64,000 bases of DNA from Streptomyces sp. Root431 (GTDB taxonomy: Bacteria > Actinomycetota > Actinomycetes > Streptomycetales > Streptomycetaceae). Shown in pieces: positions 25,351 to 34,779 of this stretch. Location of the stretch: positions 56,708 to 120,707 of the forward strand of contig NZ_LMEI01000008.1 in the NCBI RefSeq assembly GCF_001426585.1, written 5' to 3'. Each line of letters starts with the position of its first letter. Within the stretch, counting starts at the first letter, position 1. The notes under the pieces were generated by a model. The model was given only the letters and a program-made list of their open reading frames with translations, was not told the origin of the DNA and did not search any database. Position numbers and translations under genes: made by a program.

Positions 25351-26280
25351 ATGACGACGGAGACGAACGAGAAGAAGCCGCTGCACGGACGCGTCTGCCT
25401 GGTCGCCGGAGCCACCCGGGGCGCCGGACGGGGCATCGCCGTCCAGCTGGGGGCCGCCGGAGCCACGGTGTACGTCACCGGGCGCACCACCCGGGAGAAG
25501 GTCAGCGAGGTCGGGCGCGCCACCGAGACCATCGAGGAGACCGCCGAACTGGTGACGGCCGCCGGCGGCGAGGGCATCGCCGTGCCGACCGACCATCTGG
25601 AGCAGGACCAGGTCCGGGCCCTCATCGACCGCATCGACCGTGAGCGGGGCCGCCTCGACGTCCTCGTCAACGACACGTGGGGCGGCGAGCACCTCCTCGT
25701 CTTCGGCAAGAAGACCTGGGAGAACGACCTCGACGGCGGCCTCAGGATGCTCGAACTCGGCATCCGGACGCACGTCATCACCTCGCACACGGCGCTGCCG
25801 CTGCTCATCCGGAACCCCGGCGGGCTCGTCGTCGAGCTCACCGACGGCACCACCGAGTACAACGGCACCCGGTTCCGCGAGAACCTCTTCTACGACCTCG
25901 CCAAGAACGCGCCCCTCCGGATGGCCTTCGGCCTCGGCAAGGAGGTGGAGGAGTACGGCGCCACGGCGGTCGCCCTCACCCCCGGCTGGCTCAGGTCCGA
26001 GCAGATGCTCGCCGCCTTCGGCGTCACCGAGGAGAACTGGCGCGACGCCGTCGAGAAGATCCCCGGCTTCGCCGTCGCCGAGTCCCCGGCCTACGTCGGC
26101 AGGGCCGTCGCGGCCCTCGCCGCCGACCCCGACGTCCACCGCTGGAACGGGCAGTCGCTCTCCAGCGGCGGACTGGCCAAGGAGTACGGCTTCACCGACA
26201 CCGACGGCTCTCGGCCGGACGCCTGGGGCTTCATGTTCGCGGACGAGAAGGGCGACCCGGACGTGAACGACTACAGGTAG
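25351..26280 (+). CDS. SDR family oxidoreductase (long variant)
   Basis: About 309 residues. HGRVCLVAGATRGAGRGIAV is a GxxxGxG-type cofactor site and TVYVTGRTTRE has the Arg after strand 2 that favours NADP(H). LDVLVNDTWGGEHLL replaces the usual NNAG motif, and FYDLAKNAPLRMAF supplies a Tyr-x3-Lys. It belongs to a divergent SDR group common in actinobacteria that often sits beside a WYL regulator. The ATG at 25321 is also possible. The 3' end overlaps the convergent WYL gene by 10 bp. Substrate unknown. Confidence 0.85.
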   Translation: MTTETNEKKPLHGRVCLVAGATRGAGRGIAVQLGAAGATVYVTGRTTREKVSEVGRATETIEETAELVTAAGGEGIAVPTDHLEQDQVRALIDRIDRERGRLDVLVNDTWGGEHLLVFGKKTWENDLDGGLRMLELGIRTHVITSHTALPLLIRNPGGLVVELTDGTTEYNGTRFRENLFYDLAKNAPLRMAFGLGKEVEEYGATAVALTPGWLRSEQMLAAFGVTEENWRDAVEKIPGFAVAESPAYVGRAVAALAADPDVHRWNGQSLSSGGLAKEYGFTDTDGSRPDAWGFMFADEKGDPDVNDYR

Positions 26281-27239
26281 AGCCCGGCGAGCCCGCGGGC
26301 CGCCTCCAGGAAGCGGGCGCGGAGGGAGTCCGGGGCGAGCACCTCGGCCTCCGGGCCCAGGCCGAGCAGCTGGGAGAAGGCGACCTCCTCGCTCTCGACC
26401 CGGAGCGTCACGGTCGTCCGGCCGGTCTCTCCGTCGCGCGAGCCGGCCGCCAGGGCCTCCTCGGCTGCCGCGCGGTCCGTGACGTGCGGCAGCCGCCGCG
26501 CGCCCGCCTCCGAGAGACGCAGGACGACCTCGGCCCGCAGTAGGGAGCGGGCGAACTCCGCGGCCCGCTCCTCCCAGAAGGACGGCAGGTCGAAGTCCTC
26601 GTCCCGGACGAAGCGCTCCTCGCCGACCGCGACCGCCGTGAACCGGTCCACGCGGTACGTGCGGAAGGAGGAGTCCGCCCGCGCGCACACGTACCAGACC
26701 CCGGCCTTCAGGACGAGGCCGTACGGCTCCAGCTCCCGCTCCACCTCCTCGCCGTCCCCGCGCAGATAGCGCGCGGAGAGCCGGCGGTCGTCCCAGACCG
26801 CCTCCGCGACCGGGGCGAGCAGCTCCGGGGTCTCCGGCTCCTGGTACCAGCCGGGCGCGTCCAGATGGAAGCGCCGGCCCACCGCGTCGGGGGCGTCCCG
26901 CAAGGAGGGCAGCAGCGCGGCCGACACCTTCAGCCGGGCCGCCGAGGCCGCGTCCGCGAGCCCCAGGTCGCGCAGCGCGCCCGGCAGCCCGGAGAGGAAC
27001 AGCGCCTCCGCCTCGCCGCGCGCGAGCCCCGTGAGCCGCGTCCGGTAGCCGCCGACCAGCCGGTAGCCGCCCGTCCGCCCCCGGTCCGCGTAGACCGGCA
27101 CGCCCGCCTCGGAGAGGGCGAGCGCGTCCCGGGTGATCGTCCGCTCCGACACCTCCAGCTCCGCGGCCAGTTCGGCCGCCGTCATCGACGGACGGGACTG
27201 GAGCAGCAGGACCAACTTGATGAGGCGGGCGGCACGCAT
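26271..27239 (-). CDS. WYL-domain transcriptional regulator (YafY/DeoR-type HTH)
   Basis: A 322-residue regulator. MRAARLIKLVLLLQSRPSMT then AAELAAELEVSERTITRDAL is the HTH_11 domain. The WYL domain spans about residues 130-230, with LEPYGLVLKAGVWYVCARAD and FRTYRVDRFTAV containing the family residues. WCX-type C-terminal residues close the protein. WYL domains bind nucleic acids or nucleotides and act as ligand sensors. Convergent with the SDR; the pair is often found together, so control of that SDR is plausible. An ATG three codons upstream (27248) is possible. Confidence 0.9.
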   Translation of the reverse strand: MRAARLIKLVLLLQSRPSMTAAELAAELEVSERTITRDALALSEAGVPVYADRGRTGGYRLVGGYRTRLTGLARGEAEALFLSGLPGALRDLGLADAASAARLKVSAALLPSLRDAPDAVGRRFHLDAPGWYQEPETPELLAPVAEAVWDDRRLSARYLRGDGEEVERELEPYGLVLKAGVWYVCARADSSFRTYRVDRFTAVAVGEERFVRDEDFDLPSFWEERAAEFARSLLRAEVVLRLSEAGARRLPHVTDRAAAEEALAAGSRDGETGRTTVTLRVESEEVAFSQLLGLGPEAEVLAPDSLRARFLEAARGLAGLYL

Positions 27240-27428
27240 GAGTCCCATCTTCAGGGCTCGGCTCACCTCCGGGGCGCCAAAGCCGGGGGAACAGCGCCCG
27301 ACCGTGCTCGCCCCCTCGTTCCTCGGGGGCTCCGCGCGCTCGGGGCTGTTCCCCCGGCGCGCCCCTTCGGCTCGCTCGCCGGGTCCTCGGCGTGGACGCG
27401 ACCGAACGGGTCCCGAGGGGTGGACACG

Positions 27429-27472
27429 CCGAGGGGCCGCGCCGTACGGGGACGTACGGGCGCGGCCCCTCG
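27429..27472 (-). terminator. aceE terminator
   Basis: CCGAGGGGCCGCGCCGTACG pairs with CGTACGGGCGCGGCCCCTCGG with a single bulge, about 20 bp past the aceE stop. Confidence 0.8.
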
Positions 27473-27490
27473 GGCGGTCAGGTGGCCGGA

Positions 27491-30196
27491 CTACAGGCCG
27501 TAGCGCTCGCGCGCCTCCTTCACGGCCGTCGCCCGGACCTCGCCGCGGCGCGCCAGCTGGGCGAGCGACGCGACGACGATCGACTGGGCGTCGACGCCGA
27601 AGTGGCGGCGGGCCGCCTCGCGGGTGTCCGACAGGCCGAAGCCGTCGGCGCCCAGCGAGGACCAGTCCTGCTCGACCCACTGCGCGATCTGGTCCGGGAC
27701 CTGGCGCATGTAGTCGGAGACCGCGAGGACCGGGGAGGTGATGCCCTCCAGGGCCTTGCGGATGTACGGCACCTGCTCCTCGCCGCGCAGCAGCGCCGCG
27801 TCGGACTCCAGGGCGTCGCGCCGCAGCTCCGTCCAGGAGGTCGCGGACCACACGTCGGCGGCCACGCCCCACTCGGCGGCCAGCGTCTTCTGGGCCTCCA
27901 GGGCCCAGTGGATGGCCGTGCCGGAGGAGAGGAGCTGGATGCGCGCGGCGTTCGCGGGCAGGTCGAGACCGGCCGACTCCGCCGTGTTGAAGCGGTAGAG
28001 GCCCTTGACGATGCCTTCGTCGATGCCGGCCGGCTTGGCGGGCTGCGGCATCGGCTCGTTGTAGACCGTCAGGTAGTAGAAGACGTCCTGGTCCTCGCCC
28101 TCGGCGGCCTCGCCGTACATCCGGCGCAGACCCTCCTTGACGATGGTCGCGACCTCGTAGGCGAACGCCGGGTCGTAGGACAGCGCCGCCGGGTTGGTGG
28201 CCGCGATCACCGGCGAGTGGCCGTCGGCGTGCTGGAGGCCCTCACCGGTCAGGGTGGTGCGGCCCGCGGTCGCGCCGACGAGGAAGCCGCGGCCGAGCTG
28301 GTCGCCGAGCTGCCACATCTGGTCGGCGGTCCGCTGCCAGCCGAACATCGAGTAGAAGATGTAGAACGGGATCATCGCTTCGCCGTGCGTGGAGTACGCG
28401 GTGGACGCGGCGATGAAGTCGGCCATCGAACCGGCCTCGGTGATCCCCTCGTTGAGGATCTGGCCGTTGACGGCCTCCTTGTAGTACATCAGCTGGTCGC
28501 GGTCGACCGGCTCGTACGTCTGGCCCTTCGGCGAGTAGATGCCGAGCGACGGGAACAGCGACTCCATACCGAAGGTACGGGCCTCGTCCGGGACGATCGG
28601 GACCCAGCGCTTGCCGGTCTCCTTGTCGCGGATCAGGTCCTTGATGAGGCGCACGAAGGCCATCGTCGTCGCCATCGACTGCGAGCCGGAGCCCTTGTCG
28701 AAGGCCGCGAACGCCTTGTCGGCCGGGGCCGGCAGCGGGGCGAGCGCGTGGGTGCGGCGGGCCGGGGCCGGGCCGCCGAGGGCCGCGCGGCGCTCCTGGA
28801 GGTAGCGGACCTCGGGGGCGTCGGCGCCGGGGTGGCCGTAGGGCACCTGGCCGTCGACGAACTGCGCGTCCGAGATGGGCAGCTCAAGAAGGTCACGCAT
28901 GTTCTTGAACTCGTCGGTCGTCAGCTTCTTCATCTGGTGGTTCGCGTTCTTCGACGCGAAGCCCTCACCGAGGGTGAAGCCCTTGACGGTCTGCGCGAGG
29001 ATGACCGTCGGCGCGCCCTTGAACTCCAGGGCGGCCTTGTACGCGGCGAACACCTTGCGCGGCTCGTGGCCACCGCGGGAGAGGTGGAAACACTCGAGGA
29101 TCTTGTCGTCGCTCAGCAGCTGCGCCATCGCGACGAGCGCCGGGTCCTTGCCGAAGAAGTCCTGGCGGATGTAGGCGGCGTCGCGGGTCTGGTACGTCTG
29201 GACCTGCGCGTCCGGGACCTCGCGGAGGCGGCGGACGAGGGCGCCGGTGGTGTCGAGCGCGAACAGCTCGTCCCAGGCGTTGCCCCACAGCGACTTCACG
29301 ACGTTCCAGCCGGCGCCGCGGAACTGGGCCTCCAGCTCCTGCACGATCTTGAAGTTGGCGCGGACCGGGCCGTCGAGGCGCTGCAGGTTGCAGTTGATGA
29401 CGAAGGTCAGGTTGTCGAGACCCTCGCGGGCGGCGAGCGCGAGGGCTGCCGTCGACTCGGGCTCGTCCATCTCGCCGTCACCGAGGAAGGCCCACACGTG
29501 GGAGGCGGAGACGTCCTTGATGGAACGGTTCGTCAGGTAGCGGTTGAAGCGCGCCTGGTAGATCGCGGAGAGCGGGCCGAGACCCATGGAGACGGTGGGG
29601 AACTCCCACAGCCAGGGCAGTCGGCGCGGGTGCGGGTAGGAGGGCAGGCCGTTGCCGCCGGACTCCTGCCGGAAGTTGTCGAGCTGGGCCTCGCCGAGGC
29701 GCCCGTCGAGGAAGGCGCGGGCGTAGATGCCGGGGGAGGCGTGGCCCTGGATGTAGAGCTGGTCGCCGGAACCGTCGGCTTCCTTGCCCTGGAAGAAGTG
29801 GTTGAAGCCGGTCTCGTAGAGCCAGGCCGCCGAGGCGAAGGTGGCGATGTGGCCGCCGACGCCGTACTTGGAGCCGCGGGTGACCATCGCGGCCGCGTTC
29901 CAGCGGTTCCAGGCGGTGATCTTCCGCTCCATCTCCTCGTCGCCGCCGAACTCGCCGATCGACGGCTCAGCGGAGGTGGGGATGGTGTTGACGTAGTCCG
30001 TCTCCAGCAGCTTGGGCAGGGCGAGGCCCGCGCCCTCGGCGTGCTGGAGCGTGCGGCGCATCAGGTAGGCGGCCCGGTGGGGGCCGGCGGCCTTGGTGAC
30101 GGCGTCCAGGGAGGCCGCCCATTCGGCGGTCTCCTCGGTGTCACGGTCCGGGAGCTGGTCGAGCTCGCTCGGAATCTTGCCTACGGGATCGGTCAT
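27491..30196 (-). CDS. aceE: Pyruvate dehydrogenase E1 component, homodimeric type
   Basis: A 901-residue thiamine-diphosphate enzyme of the homodimeric AceE type (not the alpha/beta form). ThDP motif [10 protein letters not shown]...[16 protein letters not shown] is intact, as are [16 protein letters not shown] and the transketolase-like domains. [14 protein letters not shown] and [18 protein letters not shown] blocks are normal. It feeds acetyl units to the dihydrolipoamide carrier; the sucB-type E2 and lpd lie just beyond the GntR gene. An upstream -35/-10 overlaps a 15-bp palindrome. No separate aceF is present here; in actinobacteria the E2 is shared between complexes. Confidence 0.97.
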   Translation of the reverse strand: MTDPVGKIPSELDQLPDRDTEETAEWAASLDAVTKAAGPHRAAYLMRRTLQHAEGAGLALPKLLETDYVNTIPTSAEPSIGEFGGDEEMERKITAWNRWNAAAMVTRGSKYGVGGHIATFASAAWLYETGFNHFFQGKEADGSGDQLYIQGHASPGIYARAFLDGRLGEAQLDNFRQESGGNGLPSYPHPRRLPWLWEFPTVSMGLGPLSAIYQARFNRYLTNRSIKDVSASHVWAFLGDGEMDEPESTAALALAAREGLDNLTFVINCNLQRLDGPVRANFKIVQELEAQFRGAGWNVVKSLWGNAWDELFALDTTGALVRRLREVPDAQVQTYQTRDAAYIRQDFFGKDPALVAMAQLLSDDKILECFHLSRGGHEPRKVFAAYKAALEFKGAPTVILAQTVKGFTLGEGFASKNANHQMKKLTTDEFKNMRDLLELPISDAQFVDGQVPYGHPGADAPEVRYLQERRAALGGPAPARRTHALAPLPAPADKAFAAFDKGSGSQSMATTMAFVRLIKDLIRDKETGKRWVPIVPDEARTFGMESLFPSLGIYSPKGQTYEPVDRDQLMYYKEAVNGQILNEGITEAGSMADFIAASTAYSTHGEAMIPFYIFYSMFGWQRTADQMWQLGDQLGRGFLVGATAGRTTLTGEGLQHADGHSPVIAATNPAALSYDPAFAYEVATIVKEGLRRMYGEAAEGEDQDVFYYLTVYNEPMPQPAKPAGIDEGIVKGLYRFNTAESAGLDLPANAARIQLLSSGTAIHWALEAQKTLAAEWGVAADVWSATSWTELRRDALESDAALLRGEEQVPYIRKALEGITSPVLAVSDYMRQVPDQIAQWVEQDWSSLGADGFGLSDTREAARRHFGVDAQSIVVASLAQLARRGEVRATAVKEARERYGL

Positions 30197-30287
30197 GATC
30201 GCCGCCTTCCGGACAGGTGGGGGTGGAGATGGGGTGCCTTGTCTGGCAGGACAGGGCGAAGGGCCGGGTAGCGGCCCGCCGAAGACT

Positions 30288-30316
30288 GTAAACCGACGAT
30301 CGATGATCGATCAAAG
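30288..30316 (-). promoter_or_regulatory. aceE promoter overlapped by a 15-bp palindrome
   Basis: On the minus strand TTGATC and TACAGT are 18 bases apart, a good -35/-10 pair. GATCGATCATCGATC (30298-30312), perfectly symmetric around its central base, overlaps the -35 side. The adjacent upstream gene encodes a GntR regulator, which makes an operator likely. Confidence 0.5.
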
Positions 30317-30457
30317 GGTTGAAGGGGAAAACCTCTTCAGATCGAGAAAGTCGGCACAGGGTGCCAGGCATCAGGGCACCCGGTGCCTCGATTTCGCCTT
30401 GTTTTCCCCTTGTTCTCGCAGGTGGGAGCCGTTGTCTGAGGGAGTGCCCGCACGAAT

Positions 30458-30487
30458 GAGCGGGCCCACCGATGGGTGGACCCGCTC
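30458..30487 (-). terminator. Terminator of the GntR gene
   Basis: GAGCGGGCCCACC pairs with GGTGGACCCGCTC (one G-T type mismatch) around a short GATG loop, 20 bp past the GntR stop. Confidence 0.65.
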
Positions 30488-30507
30488 ACTGTGCGTACAT
30501 CTATGGG

Positions 30508-31131
30508 TCAGGCTCGCGGGGCGCAGCCCAGGACGTGGGCCTTCACGAGCGCCCCGATGTTCGGGTCGCCCCGCCGGAAGGCCTCCACGAGCTCCTGGTG
30601 CTCCTCCGCGTACGACTTCTGGACCGTGCCCAGCCAGCGGATCGACAGGGCCGTGAAGACCTCGATGCCGAGCGTCTCCCAGGTGTGCAGCAGCACGCCG
30701 TTCCCGGCGGCCTTCACCAGCTCCCGGTGGAAGGCCACCGTGTGCCGCACCTGCGCCGTGCCGTCGGCGGTCGCGTCCGCCTCGTACAGGGCGGCCACGT
30801 GCGGCTCAAGGGCCGAGCAGTCCGTCGCGAGCCGCCCGGCCGCCAGCTCGGCCGCGATCTGCTCCAGACCGGCCCGTACGGGGTAGCTCTCCTCCAGGTC
30901 GGCCGCGGTGAGATTGCGGACCCGGACGCCCTTGTTGGGCGCCGACTCGATCAGGCGCAGCGACTCCAGCTCGCGCAGGGCCTCGCGGACCGGGGTCTGG
31001 CTGACCTCGAGCTCCGTCGCGATCCGGCGCTCCACGATGCGCTCGCCCGGCTTCCAGCGGCCGCTGACGATCCCCTCCACGATGTGCTCGCGGATCTGTT
31101 CGCGCAGCGAGTGGACGACGGGGACGGTCAT
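30508..31131 (-). CDS. GntR family regulator, FCD/FadR subfamily
   Basis: A 207-residue protein. The N-terminal winged helix reads LREQIREHIVEGIVSGRWKP then RRIATELEVSQTPVREALRE. The C-terminal FCD domain has the metal-binding Asp/His set (HTVAFHRELVKAAGNGVL and the later EEHQELVEAF). FCD regulators respond to carboxylic acids. It sits between aceE and sucB in the same orientation, so pyruvate or a 2-oxo-acid is a plausible ligand, and control of aceE is inferred from the palindrome at its promoter. TTGAC-N5-GACAA overlaps its own -10, suggesting autoregulation. Confidence 0.92.
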   Translation of the reverse strand: MTVPVVHSLREQIREHIVEGIVSGRWKPGERIVERRIATELEVSQTPVREALRELESLRLIESAPNKGVRVRNLTAADLEESYPVRAGLEQIAAELAAGRLATDCSALEPHVAALYEADATADGTAQVRHTVAFHRELVKAAGNGVLLHTWETLGIEVFTALSIRWLGTVQKSYAEEHQELVEAFRRGDPNIGALVKAHVLGCAPRA

Positions 31132-31150
31132 GAAGGCTCCTCGGGGAGTG

Positions 31151-31166
31151 TTGACCCTTAGACAAT
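31151..31166 (-). promoter_or_regulatory. Candidate GntR autoregulatory site at its own promoter
   Basis: TTGACCCTTAGACAA is a partly symmetric 15-mer (TTGnC...GnCAA). On the minus strand TATTGT at its edge can serve as the -10. It lies 20-35 bp upstream of the GntR start. Confidence 0.35.
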
Positions 31167-31169
31167 ACG

Positions 31170-31211
31170 GCGGCGCCCCCGTCCGGAAACACTTCCGGGC
31201 GGGGGCGCCGC
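31170..31211 (-). terminator. sucB terminator
   Basis: GCGGCGCCCCCGTCCGGAA pairs with TTCCGGGCGGGGGCGCCGC (one mismatch) around ACAC, 60 bp past the sucB stop and just before the GntR promoter. Confidence 0.8.
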
Positions 31212-31271
31212 AGGTGAGGCTCGTTACGTTGCCGACCGCCGGTCGGCCCTCGTACGGCCTCGCGGAGAGCC

Positions 31272-33047
31272 TTACAGGCCGAGGTCGACCTCGAACTCGC
31301 CGGCCTCCAGGATCGCCTTGACGGCCGTCAGGTAGCGGGCGGCGTCGGCGCCGTCCACCAGACGGTGGTCGTAGGACAGGGCGACGTACGTCATGTCGCG
31401 GACCGCGATCGTCTCACCCAGGTCCGGGTGGTTGATGACGACCGGGCGGCGCACCGTGGCGCCGATGCCCAGGATGGCGACCTGGTTCGGGGGCACGATG
31501 ATCGTGTCGAACAGCGCGCCGCGCGAACCGGTGTTGGAGATGGTGAAGGTCGCACCGGCGAGGTCGTCCGGGGTGATCTTGCTGGCGCGCACGGCGCCGG
31601 CCAGCTCCGCGGTCTTCTTCGAGATGCCGGCGATGTTGAGGTCGCCCGCACCCTTGATGACCGGGGTCATCAGACCCTTCTCGGAGTCCACCGCGATACC
31701 GATGTTCTCGGTGTCGAAGTAGGTGATCGTGCCCTCGTCCTCGTTGATCCGGGCGTTGATGACCGGGAAGGCCTTCAGCGCCTGGGCCGCCGCCTTGACG
31801 AAGAACGGCATCGGGGAGAGCTTGACGCCCTCACGAGCCGCGAACGCGTCCTTGGCGCGGGCGCGCAGCTTCATCAGCTTGGTGATGTCGACCTCGACGA
31901 CCGAGGTCAGCTGGGCCTGGCCGTGCAGCGCCTTCATCATGTTGTCGCCGATGACCTTGCGCATGCGGGTCATCTTGACGGTCTGACCGCGCAGCGGGGA
32001 GACCGCCAGGGCCGGAGCCTTCGCAGCGGCGGCCGGAGCGGCCGGAGCGGCGACGGGAGCGGCAGCGGCGGCCTTCTTGGCCTCGGCGGCCGCGAGGACG
32101 TCCTGCTTGCGGATGCGACCGCCGACGCCGGAACCCTTGACGGCCGCCAGGTCGACACCGTTCTCGGTGGCGAGCTTGCGGACCAGCGGGGTCACGTACG
32201 CGCCGTCCTCGGCCGGGGCGACCGGGGTGACCAGCGCCGGAGAGATGGACGGGGCGGCCGGCGCGACCGGGGCCGGAGCGGCCACGGGGGCGGCCGGAGC
32301 CACCGGCGCCGGGGCGGCGGCCGGAGCGGCCGGAGCCACCGGGGCCGGAGCCGCGACGGGAGCCGGAGCGGCCGGAGCCGGAGCGGCGGCCGGGGCGGCC
32401 GGAGCCGGGGCGGCGGGGGCGGCCGGAGCGGCACCCGCGGCACCGATGACGGCCAGCTTGGCGCCGACCTCGGCGGACTCGTCCTCGGCGACGACGATCT
32501 CCAGGAGGACACCCGAGACCGGGGCCGGGATCTCGGTGTCGACCTTGTCCGTGGAGACCTCGAGCAGCGGCTCGTCGGCCTCGACGGTCTCGCCGACCGA
32601 CTTCAGCCAGCGGGTCACGGTGCCCTCGGTGACGGACTCGCCCAGGGCGGGCAGCACGACGTCCGTACCGGCGGCGCCGCCGGCCGGAGCCGCGGCGGGG
32701 GCCTCGGCGACCGGCGCCGGAGCGGCCGGAGCGGCGGGGGCCTCGGCCACGGGGGCCGGGGCGGCGACGGGCTCGGCGGCCGGGGCCGGAGCCGCGGCCG
32801 GGGCGCCGGTGCCGTCGTCGATGATGGCCAGCTCGGCGCCGACCTCGACCGTCTCGTCCTCGGCGACCTTGATGGAGGCCAGGATGCCCGAGGCGGGGGC
32901 GGGGATCTCGGTGTCGACCTTGTCGGTCGAGACCTCGAGCAGCGGCTCGTCGGCCTCGACACGCTCACCCTCGGCCTTGAGCCAGCGGGTGACGGTGCCC
33001 TCGGTGACGCTCTCGCCGAGCGCCGGCAGGGTTACGGAAACCGACAT
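31272..33047 (-). CDS. sucB: Dihydrolipoamide acyltransferase (E2), two lipoyl domains
   Basis: A 591-residue E2. Two lipoyl domains (about residues 1-80 and 125-205) each carry the lipoylation site [14 protein letters not shown]. They are joined by long Ala/Pro linkers. Residues about 280-320 form the E3/E1-binding domain ([20 protein letters not shown] with [14 protein letters not shown]). The C-terminal catalytic domain ends in [15 protein letters not shown] with the His and Asp active residues. It is annotated as succinyltransferase in Streptomyces, but actinobacterial E2s of this type serve pyruvate dehydrogenase and often share with OdhA, so aceF-like function is equally possible. It precedes lpd's product in the pathway and is 62 bp downstream of lpd. 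Confidence 0.93.
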   Translation of the reverse strand: MSVSVTLPALGESVTEGTVTRWLKAEGERVEADEPLLEVSTDKVDTEIPAPASGILASIKVAEDETVEVGAELAIIDDGTGAPAAAPAPAAEPVAAPAPVAEAPAAPAAPAPVAEAPAAAPAGGAAGTDVVLPALGESVTEGTVTRWLKSVGETVEADEPLLEVSTDKVDTEIPAPVSGVLLEIVVAEDESAEVGAKLAVIGAAGAAPAAPAAPAPAAPAAAPAPAAPAPVAAPAPVAPAAPAAAPAPVAPAAPVAAPAPVAPAAPSISPALVTPVAPAEDGAYVTPLVRKLATENGVDLAAVKGSGVGGRIRKQDVLAAAEAKKAAAAAPVAAPAAPAAAAKAPALAVSPLRGQTVKMTRMRKVIGDNMMKALHGQAQLTSVVEVDITKLMKLRARAKDAFAAREGVKLSPMPFFVKAAAQALKAFPVINARINEDEGTITYFDTENIGIAVDSEKGLMTPVIKGAGDLNIAGISKKTAELAGAVRASKITPDDLAGATFTISNTGSRGALFDTIIVPPNQVAILGIGATVRRPVVINHPDLGETIAVRDMTYVALSYDHRLVDGADAARYLTAVKAILEAGEFEVDLGL

Positions 33048-33109
33048 GGTTTCAGTTGCTCCTAACGAATTGCGGAAAGTGGTCGTCGCGCCCTGTGATG
33101 ACGTCAGCG

Positions 33110-34498
33110 TCAGTCGTGGGAGTGAAGCGGCTTGCCGGCCAGGGCCAGGTGGGCCTCGCCGAGCGCCTCGTTCTGCGTCGGGTGGGCGTGGATGAGCTGC
33201 GCGACCTCGGCCGGCAGCGCCTCCCAGTTGTAGATCAGCTGCGCTTCGCCGACCTGCTCGCCCATGCGGTCACCGACCATGTGGACGCCGACCACGGCAC
33301 CGTCCTTGACCTGGACGAGCTTGATCTCGCCCGCGGTCTTGAGGATCTTGCTCTTGCCGTTGCCCGCGAGGTTGTACTTGAGGGCGACGACCTTGTCCGC
33401 GCCGTAGATCTCCTTGGCCTTGGCCTCGGTGATGCCGACGGAGGCGACCTCGGGGTGGCAGTACGTCACCCGCGGCACGCCGTCGTAGTCGATCGGCACG
33501 GCCTTCAGACCGGCGAGGCGCTCGGCGACGAGGATGCCCTCGGCGAAGCCGACGTGCGCCAGCTGGAGGGTCGGGACGAGGTCGCCCACGGCCGAGATCG
33601 TCGGCACGTTGGTACGCATGTACTCGTCGACCAGGACGTAGCCGCGGTCCATCGCGACGCCCTGCTCCTCGTAGCCGAGACCGGCGGAGACCGGGCCGCG
33701 GCCGATCGCGACGAGCAGCACCTCGGCCTCGAAGGTCTTGCCGTCGGCCAGCGTGACCTTGACGCCGCTGTCGGTGTACTCGGCGGACTGGAAGAAGGTG
33801 CCGAGGTTGAACTTGATGCCGCGCTTGCGGAACGCGCGCTCAAGAAGCTTCGAGCTGTTCTCGTCCTCGACCGGGACGAGGTGCTTCATGCCCTCGATGA
33901 CCGTCACGTCGGTGCCGAAGGACTTCCACGCCGAGGCGAACTCGACGCCGATGACGCCGCCGCCCAGGATGATCGCGGACTCCGGGACCCGGTCCAGGGT
34001 CAGCGCGTGGTCCGAGGTGATGATCCGGTTGCCGTCGATCTCCAGGCCGGGGAGCGACTTCGGCACGGAGCCCGTGGCGAGGAGGACGTGACGGCCCTCG
34101 ACGCGACGGCCGTCGACGTCGACGGAGGTCGGGGAGGAGAGGTGACCGGTGCCCTCGATGTAGGTCACCTTGCGGGAGGCGACGAGACCCTGCAGACCCT
34201 TGTACAGGCCCGAGATCACGTCGTCCTTGTACTTGTGCACGCCCTTGATGTCGATGCCCTCGAAGGAGGCCTTGACACCGAACTGCTCCGCCTCGCGCGC
34301 CTGGTCGGCGACCTCGCCGGCGTGGAGCAGGGCCTTCGTCGGGATGCAGCCGTTGTGCAGGCAGGTGCCGCCGAGCTTGTTCTTCTCGATCAGTGCGACG
34401 TCCAGGCCCAGCTGCGCTCCGCGCAGCGCCGCGGCGTAACCGCCGCTACCGCCGCCGAGGATCACTAGGTCGAAAACGGTGCTGGCGTCGTTCGCCAC
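33110..34498 (-). CDS. lpd: Dihydrolipoyl dehydrogenase (E3)
   Basis: A 462-residue flavoenzyme that reoxidises dihydrolipoyl groups with [23 protein letters not shown] is the FAD site, [16 protein letters not shown] the redox-active disulfide Cxxxx[19 protein letters not shown] the NAD site, and [17 protein letters not shown] the C-terminal His-Glu pair. It starts at GTG 34498, with GGAGGA eight bases before; the longer upstream frame lacks support. Probably co-transcribed with sucB (62-bp gap). A strong terminator separates it from pepA upstream. Confidence 0.96.
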   Translation of the reverse strand: MANDASTVFDLVILGGGSGGYAAALRGAQLGLDVALIEKNKLGGTCLHNGCIPTKALLHAGEVADQAREAEQFGVKASFEGIDIKGVHKYKDDVISGLYKGLQGLVASRKVTYIEGTGHLSSPTSVDVDGRRVEGRHVLLATGSVPKSLPGLEIDGNRIITSDHALTLDRVPESAIILGGGVIGVEFASAWKSFGTDVTVIEGMKHLVPVEDENSSKLLERAFRKRGIKFNLGTFFQSAEYTDSGVKVTLADGKTFEAEVLLVAIGRGPVSAGLGYEEQGVAMDRGYVLVDEYMRTNVPTISAVGDLVPTLQLAHVGFAEGILVAERLAGLKAVPIDYDGVPRVTYCHPEVASVGITEAKAKEIYGADKVVALKYNLAGNGKSKILKTAGEIKLVQVKDGAVVGVHMVGDRMGEQVGEAQLIYNWEALPAEVAQLIHAHPTQNEALGEAHLALAGKPLHSHD

Positions 34499-34728
34499 GT
34501 CACGTCCTCCATGCATGTGCGCTCGTCGCCGGTCTTCAGTGACCGGGCGGCGGCTGGTGTTCGGCCGCTTTATTTCGGCCCTGTGGTGGGGGCCCTGTCC
34601 TGCCGAGAACCCATCTTCGCACTTGTTGACGGATGGCGGGACGCGGGGCCGTGCTCTGAGACGGCCGATCGTCCGTACGGGGGGATCGCCGCAGCGTACG
34701 AACCTACGGATTTCGTCGCGAGCGAACA

Positions 34729-34765
34729 GGGGGCGGCCCCGGGTGCGAGACCCGGGGCCGCCCCC
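34729..34765 (-). terminator. pepA terminator
   Basis: GGGGGCGGCCCCGGGT pairs with ACCCGGGGCCGCCCCC around GCGAG. It lies 15 bp past the pepA stop and upstream of the lpd promoter region. Confidence 0.85.
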
Positions 34766-34779
34766 TGTCACGGGTGTGC

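Larger units (their letters stand above)
30197..30507. other. 311-bp region between aceE and the GntR gene
   Basis: It holds, from right to left on the minus strand, the GntR terminator hairpin (30458-30487), then an AT-richer stretch with the palindrome-bearing aceE promoter (30288-30316) and the leader. No open frame in it looks coding. Confidence 0.5.

Noticed and set aside
27392..30271. A 959-codon plus-strand frame opposite aceE
   Set aside because: It is antisense to aceE and of biased composition; aceE is unambiguous.
31365..33195. Long plus-strand open frames opposite sucB, up to 566 codons
   Set aside because: They are antisense to a well-supported E2 gene. They are open because of its Ala/Pro linkers and GC3 bias and show repetitive composition without a family.
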